Below are positions 1 to 6,558 of a stretch of 6,558 nt of DNA, one piece after another. The notes below the pieces were generated by a model. That model was given only the letters and a program-made list of their open reading frames with translations. It was not told the DNA's origin and searched no databases. Position 1 is the stretch's first letter. Each line of letters opens with the position of its first letter. Source of the stretch: Ruminiclostridium sp. (GTDB taxonomy: Bacteria > Bacillota_A > Clostridia > Oscillospirales > Ruminococcaceae); contig JAFZOA010000506.1 in assembly GCA_017550775.1 (NCBI GenBank), positions 1 through 6,558 on the forward strand, written 5' to 3'. The translations under genes were made by a program, and so were the position numbers.

Positions 1-1065
1 CTTCATTTCGGCGAGCTTTCGGTCTCAATATTCGGCGAGTCTCACGGCGCGGGGATAGGCGCGGTCATAAACGGACTTCCCTCGGGCGTTGAGATCGACA
101 TGGAAAGGGTGCTTGACTTCATGGCAAGGCGCGCGCCGAAGAAGGACGGCATGAGCACCCGCCGCAGTGAGAAGGACACCCCCGAGGTACTCTCCGGGCT
201 GTATAACGGCAAGACCACCGGTACTCCCCTCGCGGCGGTGATACGCAACACCGATACCCGGTCACAGGACTACGGCAACATCTCTACCGCGGCACGTCCC
301 GGTCACGCGGACTACACCGGCTTCAAGCGCTACTCCGGAGCCAACGACCCACGGGGCGGCGGACACTTCTCCGGGCGGCTCACGGCTCCCCTCGTATTCG
401 CGGGGGCGGTGTGCGGACAGGTGCTTGAACGCTACGGGATAGAAAGCTGTGCGCACATTCTGAGCATAGACGGCGTGTATGACAGCTTCTTCGACGAGCT
501 CGATATCCCCTCCGGCCTCATGCGCAGGATAAAGGAGCGGGAAATGCCGGTCATCAATGAGAGCCGCGCCGAGGAAATGCGGGAGCGAGTGCTCCGAGCA
601 GCCAACGACCTCGATTCCGTGGGCGGCATGATAGAGTGCGCGATAACGGGGCTTCCGGCGGGGGTAGGCTCGCCGATGTTCGACGGGCTTGAAAACCGCA
701 TCTCACAGGCGGTATTCGGCATACCCGCAATCAAGGCTATCTCCTTCGGCAAGGGCTTCGGGTTCGCGGAAATGCGCGGGTCGGAAGCTAACGACGAGAT
801 GTACATGGACGGCGAGACCGTAAAGACGAAAACCAACCATAACGGCGGTATCTACGGCGGCATATCCAGCGGTATGCCGGTACTTTTCACCGTCGCGGTG
901 AAGCCTACACCGTCGATAGCGAAGCCGCAGCAGACCATAGACTTCATCAGGGGCGAAAACACCGAGCTCACGATCAAGGGGCGGCACGACGCGTGTATCG
1001 TACCGCGCGCGGTGCCCGTGGTGGAGGCCGCCGCGAACATCGCGGTACTCTCATTTCTGATATAA
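1..1065 (+). CDS. aroC: Chorismate synthase, 5'-truncated by window edge
   Basis: Chorismate synthase makes chorismate from 5-enolpyruvylshikimate-3-phosphate, the last step of the shikimate pathway. It uses reduced FMN and acts in the cytoplasm. The reading frame is open from base 1, and the first visible residues (LHFGELSVSIFGESHG) match the normal N-terminus, so only a few codons are missing. The 354 visible residues fit the usual length of about 360. Visible landmarks, counted from base 1, are GESHG with His15, PGHAD with His102 (both histidine positions are catalytic in the family), GGGHFSGRLTAP at about 119-130, and GRHDACIVPRAVPVVEA from about 327. An internal ATG at 100 is not the start, because conserved family sequence lies before it. 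The next gene begins about 12 nt after the stop, which suggests co-transcription. The identification is secure; the true start lies outside the window. Confidence 0.97.
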   Translation, partial: LHFGELSVSIFGESHGAGIGAVINGLPSGVEIDMERVLDFMARRAPKKDGMSTRRSEKDTPEVLSGLYNGKTTGTPLAAVIRNTDTRSQDYGNISTAARPGHADYTGFKRYSGANDPRGGGHFSGRLTAPLVFAGAVCGQVLERYGIESCAHILSIDGVYDSFFDELDIPSGLMRRIKEREMPVINESRAEEMRERVLRAANDLDSVGGMIECAITGLPAGVGSPMFDGLENRISQAVFGIPAIKAISFGKGFGFAEMRGSEANDEMYMDGETVKTKTNHNGGIYGGISSGMPVLFTVAVKPTPSIAKPQQTIDFIRGENTELTIKGRHDACIVPRAVPVVEAAANIAVLSFLI

Positions 1066-1077
1066 AAGGTGATACAA

Positions 1078-1623
1078 GTGGATAACGATGCGAACGACAG
1101 AGTTGACGCGTGCGTATATCTTTGCTACATTCTCGACAGGTTCGGCGAGCTCCCGGAGAGCGTTCTTGCCGAAATAATCCTTGCCTCGTCGCCGGGGGAC
1201 TACTTCGACGTTATGGGCAACATCGGTTTCATGCTCGGCAAGGGGCTTATCGGGTGCAGACAGGACAGCGAGCCGGTCTATTACCTGCTCGACGAGGGGG
1301 TACAGATCGCAGGGAGTCTTACTTCCTCGCTCTCCCCTTCCCTTCGCGAGCGCACCGACTCCGAGGGCAACGACGTGCTCCGGCGGAACGACCGTGAGCG
1401 CTCAGTGCTGTGCGACATACGGCGCAGAAAGAACCGGTACGACGTGAACGTGAAGTTTCTCAACGAGCTCAACGGCGATACGATACTCGACCTTACGCTT
1501 TACGCGCCCGACGAGAAGAAAGCTCTCGAAATGCGGGAGCGTTTTCTTTCCAAACCGTCATTCATAATCACGCGGATAATGAATATGTTCCTTAAAGACG
1601 ACTTTTTCATGTTTGACAAGTAA
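1078..1623 (+). CDS. DUF4364-family protein, probable winged-helix
   Basis: This 181-residue soluble protein has no signal peptide or membrane segment. The N-terminal pattern (YLCYILDRFGELPESVLAEI, then a stretch ending LGKGLIG and YYLLDEGVQIAGSL) looks like a small winged-helix fold with a beta-wing. A basic middle section (about residues 95-125) and a C-terminal alpha/beta part follow. Size and layout resemble the DUF4364 family of Clostridia, whose function is not established; the assignment is from memory of the family pattern. I chose the GTG at 1078 because AAAGGTG (1065-1071) sits at proper Shine-Dalgarno distance before it. The in-frame GTG at 1069 would lie inside that site. The gene is 12 nt after aroC and 27 nt before the GH26 gene, so it probably shares their transcript. 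A regulatory role is possible but unproven. Confidence 0.62.
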   Translation: MDNDANDRVDACVYLCYILDRFGELPESVLAEIILASSPGDYFDVMGNIGFMLGKGLIGCRQDSEPVYYLLDEGVQIAGSLTSSLSPSLRERTDSEGNDVLRRNDRERSVLCDIRRRKNRYDVNVKFLNELNGDTILDLTLYAPDEKKALEMRERFLSKPSFIITRIMNMFLKDDFFMFDK

Positions 1624-1650
1624 TTGTAATTGATTTTCGGAGGAAATCTT

Positions 1651-3069
1651 ATGGCTTTCAACACAACTTTCGTTAAACTGCTGGCAGGTATCACAGCCTG
1701 CGTATTGTGCATGACTGCGGTCTCAGCTTGCGGAAACGGCGGGAACGGCGACAACGGCGGAACTTCGGCTACAGCCGGGGAGCCCGGTAATACGGAGGTT
1801 CAGACCGGAGATACCGGCGCTGATGAGGCGGGGGCTGCTCCCCTGTCGAACCCGGTGGCTATGACCGCAGACGGCGACGTGGATATGACGGTCGCCTTGC
1901 AGTACGAGACCGACTTCGACGAGCTCCTCAAACAGCTCGACGAGAAGAAGGTAAGCGACGACCACCCGGTCTCCGAGAACTCCAACCCCGAGACCGTGGA
2001 GCTTTACCGCTGGTTCAAAAGCATCTACGGCAAGCAGGTCATCTCGGCGCAGCAGCTCGCAAACTCCCATGATACCGACATCATCGCCTACTACTACAAC
2101 ACCGACGATATCCCCGCAATGAAGGGCTTCGACTTCATCTTCAAGACCACCGCGGGCGGCGACGGCGAGGACTGGACGCAAATGGCGATAGACTGGCACA
2201 CAAAGTCCGGCGGGATAGTGTGCTTCTGCTGGCACTGGAATGTTCCGCGCGACATAGACGACCCCGACAGCAACGCGACCTCGTTCTACGTCCCCGGAGC
2301 AAAGGACGGCGACCCCGGCACGACTTTCGATATCGCGAAGGCGGTCACCCCCGGCACCAAGGAGTACGAGCGCACCGTCCATGACATAGACCTCATAGCC
2401 CACGAGCTCCAGCGCCTTGAAGCGGCGGGTGTTCCCGTCCTCTGGAGACCTCTCCACGAGGCAAGCGGGTCGTGGTTCTGGTGGGGGCTCCGCGATAAGC
2501 AGCAGCTCGCCGATCAGCTCTACCAGAAGCTCTGGTACATGATCTACGACCGTCTCGAAAACTACCACAAGCTCACCAACCTCATCTGGGTGTGGAACGG
2601 TCAGACCAAGAACCTTAACGTTCACGAGAACACCTACGATATCGCGGGTATCGACGTTTACCCCTCGACCGAGAACCATACAGTCCTCGAAAGCGACTAC
2701 AACAAGCTCAAAAAGATGACCGCCGAGGGCAAGATGCTCGCGCTGACCGAGTGCGGCTATATCCCCGACTCCGACGAGCTCGCGGCGCACATGGACACCG
2801 TGAAGTGGCTCTACTATATGCCCTGGAACAGCAGCGGCATGGGCGACGGCGCATTCATCTACAAAGGTACAAACCTGATCGGGCTCCCGAACCTCAACGA
2901 GGACAGAAACTCAAAGGAGCTGCTAAAGAAGGTGATGTCCTCCGACACGGTGATAACATGGTCGGATCTGCCCGCATTTGAGGGTACCGAGCATGAGCTC
3001 CCGGCGACAGTCAAGGCGGCGATACCGGACATTGAGTTCCAGAGACAGAAGGACGCGGCCAACGGATAG
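1651..3069 (+). CDS. GH26 beta-mannanase-like surface lipoprotein
   Basis: This is a 472-residue secreted glycoside hydrolase, probably an endo-beta-1,4-mannanase attached to the outer face of the membrane. A short N-region and hydrophobic core lead to the lipobox VSAC, with the lipidated Cys at residue 27. A Gly/Asn/Thr-rich, acidic linker follows (about 28-64). The catalytic domain begins near 110. GH26 marks are GKQVISAQQ (127-135), WHWNVP (194-199), WRPLHEASGSWFWWG with the acid/base Glu270, NLIWVWN (about 310-316), DIAGIDVYP (330-338) and ALTECG with the nucleophile Glu367. Both catalytic glutamates are therefore present. The ATG at 1651 has a strong site, GGAGG (1639-1643), whereas the upstream in-frame TTG at 1630 has none. 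No carbohydrate-binding module is evident. GH26 also holds beta-1,3-xylanases, lichenases and mannobiohydrolases, so the substrate is inferred. The epimerase gene starts 14 nt downstream. Confidence 0.9.
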   Translation: MAFNTTFVKLLAGITACVLCMTAVSACGNGGNGDNGGTSATAGEPGNTEVQTGDTGADEAGAAPLSNPVAMTADGDVDMTVALQYETDFDELLKQLDEKKVSDDHPVSENSNPETVELYRWFKSIYGKQVISAQQLANSHDTDIIAYYYNTDDIPAMKGFDFIFKTTAGGDGEDWTQMAIDWHTKSGGIVCFCWHWNVPRDIDDPDSNATSFYVPGAKDGDPGTTFDIAKAVTPGTKEYERTVHDIDLIAHELQRLEAAGVPVLWRPLHEASGSWFWWGLRDKQQLADQLYQKLWYMIYDRLENYHKLTNLIWVWNGQTKNLNVHENTYDIAGIDVYPSTENHTVLESDYNKLKKMTAEGKMLALTECGYIPDSDELAAHMDTVKWLYYMPWNSSGMGDGAFIYKGTNLIGLPNLNEDRNSKELLKKVMSSDTVITWSDLPAFEGTEHELPATVKAAIPDIEFQRQKDAANG

Positions 3070-3083
3070 GAAGGAGACCTGCT

Positions 3084-3962
3084 ATGGAGATAAAACTCAG
3101 ATGCGGCGGTGCGTCCGCCGTGATACTCGACAAGGGCGCGGAGCTGCGCTCGCTGAACCTCTCGGGCAAGGAGATCATGTGGAGAGCCGACCCCGCGTTC
3201 TGGGGTAAGTCCTCCCCGGTGCTGTTTCCGATGATCGGGAACCTTCGCGGCGGAAAGACGATGATCGACGGCAGGGAGTACAGCATCACCAAGCACGGAT
3301 TCGCGCGGGACAACGTGTTCGCCTATGAGCAGCTTTCCGACAGCAGCGCCGTGTTCACGTTCCGCTCGGACGAGGAAACGAAGAAGTCCTTCCCCTTCGA
3401 CTTCACTCTGAAAATGAGATATACCCTGACCGGAGAAAGCCTTACCGTGCTGTACACCGTCACCAACGACGGCGCGGGGGAAATGCCGTTCTGTATCGGT
3501 GCTCACCCGGCATTCGCGTGTCCCAACGAGGAGGGAGCGCAGTTCACGGATTACAGGCTCGTGTTCGCGGATAAGGAAACTGTGAACAGCCCCGTTATGA
3601 ACCTCGAAACGCGTATGTGGGGTGACCATGACCGCGTGGAGCGGCTGAACGGCTCGGACGAGTTTAAGCTCGCCTACCCGCTCTTCGACAACGACTGCGT
3701 GTACTTCGACAGCATAACGTCGAAGTCGGTGAAGCTTGTGTCCGACAGGAGCGGCAAGGGCGTGAAGGTGAGCTGGGAGGGGTTTGAAACACTTGGCGTG
3801 TGGACGCCCGACCACAAGAACGCGCCCTTCGTGTGCATCGAGCCGTGGTGCGGCTGTGACGACTACGATACCGACGACGGTGTGTTCGCCCACAAGCGCG
3901 GCGTTCAGACCGCGGGTTCCGGCGAGACGAAGAACTATTCGCTTACGATATCGGAAGTATAG
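3084..3962 (+). CDS. Aldose 1-epimerase, LacX/GalM-like
   Basis: A 292-residue cytoplasmic protein of the aldose 1-epimerase (mutarotase) superfamily, which interconverts alpha and beta anomers of sugars such as galactose or glucose. Family landmarks are WGKSSPVLFPMIGNLRGG near the N-terminus, KHGFAR with His71, GAHPAF with His141, and CIEPWCG with Glu253. These match the two catalytic histidines and the glutamate base known in GalM. The short length and these motif forms are closer to the LacX-like subgroup than to full GalM of about 340 residues. The start is supported by AAGGAGA (3070-3076) just before the ATG. The gene lies 14 nt after the GH26 mannanase gene and is closed by a strong hairpin 12 nt after its stop, so it is the last gene of the + strand run. 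A role in handling mannan-derived sugars is inferred from this pairing; exact substrate is unknown. Confidence 0.85.
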   Translation: MEIKLRCGGASAVILDKGAELRSLNLSGKEIMWRADPAFWGKSSPVLFPMIGNLRGGKTMIDGREYSITKHGFARDNVFAYEQLSDSSAVFTFRSDEETKKSFPFDFTLKMRYTLTGESLTVLYTVTNDGAGEMPFCIGAHPAFACPNEEGAQFTDYRLVFADKETVNSPVMNLETRMWGDHDRVERLNGSDEFKLAYPLFDNDCVYFDSITSKSVKLVSDRSGKGVKVSWEGFETLGVWTPDHKNAPFVCIEPWCGCDDYDTDDGVFAHKRGVQTAGSGETKNYSLTISEV

Positions 3963-3974
3963 ACAGAATAACAA

Positions 3975-3998
3975 AACCCTCGCCCACAGGTGAGGGTT
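3975..3998. terminator. Bidirectional intrinsic terminator between convergent genes
   Basis: A 10-bp stem (AACCCTCGCC with GGTGAGGGTT, one G-T wobble) closes a CACA loop. On the + strand it is followed by a T-rich tail (TTATTTATTATTGTT) after the epimerase gene. On the - strand it is followed by TTTTGTTATT after pyrG, whose stop codon lies 5 nt away. The stem, the U-rich tails on both sides and the position between convergent genes support a two-way rho-independent terminator. The + strand tail is the less pure of the two. Confidence 0.88.
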
Positions 3999-4003
3999 AT
4001 TTA

Positions 4004-5696
<1,693 letters not shown>

Positions 5697-5748
5697 ACTT
5701 TTTTCAAGATAACTCTTTCTACTACTATATTTTTTATTTTATCTTTTT

Positions 5749-5777
5749 TTATTATTTATCGTTGTTTTCGTTGTCAA
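5749..5777 (-). promoter_or_regulatory. Candidate pyrG promoter inside the palindrome
   Basis: On the - strand a perfect -35 hexamer, TTGACA (5777-5772), is followed after 15 nt by AATAAT (5756-5751), or after 17 nt by the weaker TAATAA (5754-5749). A run of A/T-rich sequence follows. Transcription would start roughly 140-150 nt before the pyrG start codon. The hexamer is part of the arm repeat, and the left arm carries the same TTGACA on the + strand without a good -10. The -10 spacing is not ideal, so this is tentative. Confidence 0.35.
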
Positions 5778-5830
5778 ACATCAACAAATGGCTTGGTTAA
5801 GCCATTTGTCTGACAACGAGCCCGACAACG
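5759..5830 (-). repeat. Right arm of the palindrome with a perfect internal hairpin
   Basis: This 72-nt arm is the inverted copy of 5624-5696. It holds a perfect 10-bp hairpin, CAAATGGCTT (5785-5794) and AAGCCATTTG (5799-5808) around a GGTT loop. Outside that, CGTTGTCA (5769-5776) pairs with TGACAACG (5811-5818), leaving 7 unpaired bases on the left and one on the right beyond an extra A-T pair. No U-run follows the hairpin on either strand, so it is not a standard terminator. The left arm has lost the perfect inner stem, which shows the two arms have diverged. Confidence 0.75.
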
Positions 5831-5853
5831 AGCTGACAACGGCTGACAACCGA
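5811..5853 (+). repeat. Four short tandem GACAAC repeats (10-12 nt period)
   Basis: GACAAC begins at 5812, 5824, 5835 and 5845, giving periods of 12, 11 and 10 nt, close to one turn of the DNA helix. The units read roughly TGACAACGAGC. The opposite end of the element carries the same unit in inverted orientation three times at an exact 12-nt period (TCGTTG at 5611, 5623 and 5635). The last unit of each array is the most degenerate. Such arrays may be protein-binding sites or simply the ends of a mobile repeat. Confidence 0.7.
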
Positions 5854-5884
5854 CTTTAATCAATTAAAGCAATTGTAATACATC

Positions 5885-6558
5885 TCAGTTGTTCACATAC
5901 AGCCTGCGATACGGGCTGTTCGTGTTCGGCGTGAGCTTGAAGAAGTGCGCATTCATCAGCTCCTCCGCGTCGTAGTCGAATTTCTTCGCGAACAGCTCCA
6001 CGTCCGCCTTTATCGCCTTCATGTCGTCCTTCGTCGCGTCCTCGCAGAGCACCTGCGCGGGGTGGTCGGGCTCGTGTTCGGAACGAATGTACATCACCCC
6101 GCCGTGCATTCCGGTCGCGCAGAAGTCGCCCACCGGACACGCGTCCTCGAAGCCGATCCCGAGCACGATTATCTTGCCGCCCGCCTGATACTCCGCGAGG
6201 AAATCACCGGCTTTACCGCCGATGACCATGAGCGGCTTCTTCTCCATGTATTCCTTCATGTGAATGCCCGCGCGGTAGCCCGCAGAGCCCTTCACAAGTA
6301 TCTTCCCGTCGCGCAGTCCGTACCCCGCCGCGTCGCCGACATTGCCGTGAATCGTGATCGTGCCGTCGTTCATCGCGTCGCCGACAGCGTCCTGGGCGTT
6401 GCCGTAAACCGTGATGTCGCATTCGGTCAGGTACGCGCCGAGGGCGTTTCCGGGAATGCCGGAAATGTGGATATCCTTCCCGACGCAGCCGCTACCGGTG
6501 TAGCGCTGCCCCAGCATATTCTCTATCTCGATCTTCCTGCTTTTCGAGCCTCTTAGCC
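5885..6558 (-). CDS. Glutamate synthase GXGXG-domain (domain 3) protein, N-terminus cut
   Basis: This is the GXGXG beta-helix component of glutamate synthase, found at the C-terminus of large GltB but here as a separate protein, as in archaeal-type and many clostridial systems. In full GOGAT this domain is mainly structural, beside the FMN domain that makes glutamate from 2-oxoglutarate and ammonia. The 223 visible residues include GQRYTGSG, then repeated glycine turns (GNALGAYL, GNAQDAVGDAMNDG, GNVGDAAGYGLRDG, GSAGYRAGIHMKEY, GGKAGDFLAEYQAGG), GDFCATGMHGGVMYIR, and a C-terminal helical tail ending PYRRLYVNN. The frame stays open to the right edge: residues resembling the family (GSKSRKIEIEN) precede the ATG at 6517, so that ATG is probably internal and the start lies outside. 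Domain proteins for FMN and glutaminase functions would be expected just upstream. Related GXGXG proteins occur in formylmethanofuran dehydrogenase subunit C, but the match here is closer to glutamate synthase. Confidence 0.9.
   Translation of the reverse strand, partial: LRGSKSRKIEIENMLGQRYTGSGCVGKDIHISGIPGNALGAYLTECDITVYGNAQDAVGDAMNDGTITIHGNVGDAAGYGLRDGKILVKGSAGYRAGIHMKEYMEKKPLMVIGGKAGDFLAEYQAGGKIIVLGIGFEDACPVGDFCATGMHGGVMYIRSEHEPDHPAQVLCEDATKDDMKAIKADVELFAKKFDYDAEELMNAHFFKLTPNTNSPYRRLYVNN

Noticed and set aside
1613..1635. A promoter before the GH26 gene starting from TTGACA at 1613-1618
   Set aside because: There is no -10-like hexamer at 15-19 nt. The nearest candidate, TGTAAT (1625-1630), is only 6 nt away.
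5854..5869. A terminator for the GXGXG gene at CTTTAA-TCAA-TTAAAG
   Set aside because: The stem is six mostly A-T pairs and no U-run follows on the - strand, so it is too weak to call.

Overview
The window looks like a chromosomal segment from a fairly GC-rich clostridial Firmicute, plausibly a gut or rumen member of the Oscillospirales/Ruminococcaceae. That placement is inferred. It rests on strong Shine-Dalgarno sites (GGAGG, AAGGAGA, AGGAGA), a DUF4364-type gene (a family of Clostridia), a lipoprotein-anchored GH26 mannanase and a free-standing GXGXG-domain glutamate synthase component. Both window ends cut through genes.

Left half, + strand (1-3962): four genes packed head to tail with gaps of about 12, 27 and 14 nt. 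They are aroC (chorismate synthase, lacking only its first few codons), a DUF4364-family probable winged-helix protein, a GH26 beta-mannanase-like surface lipoprotein, and a LacX/GalM-type aldose 1-epimerase. The last two make a sensible pair: one cuts mannan outside the membrane and the other equilibrates the anomers of sugars that are taken up. Their position directly behind a shikimate-pathway gene is unusual, and no promoter is evident before the mannanase gene. A strong hairpin (3975-3998) ends this run and also serves pyrG arriving from the other side.

Right half, - strand (4004-6558): pyrG (complete CTP synthase) and, upstream of it, the C-terminal part of a stand-alone glutamate synthase GXGXG-domain protein that runs off the right edge. 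Both belong to glutamine-amide nitrogen metabolism.

The most unusual part is the 288-nt gap between these two - strand genes (5597-5884). It holds a large imperfect palindrome. A 73-nt arm (5624-5696) and a 72-nt arm (5759-5830) are inverted copies that match at 56 of 73 aligned positions by hand count. They surround a 62-nt, very AT-rich centre. Each arm can fold on its own, and arrays of a 10-12 nt CGTTGTC/GACAACG unit line the outer ends. A 5-nt direct repeat (GACTT) lies at both outer edges. It resembles a non-autonomous palindromic mobile element (MITE-like) that now forms the leader of pyrG, with a possible promoter inside it and a hairpin ending 3 nt from the pyrG Shine-Dalgarno. I recognise no named family for it. 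No tRNA, rRNA, CRISPR array, transposase gene or prophage gene was seen.
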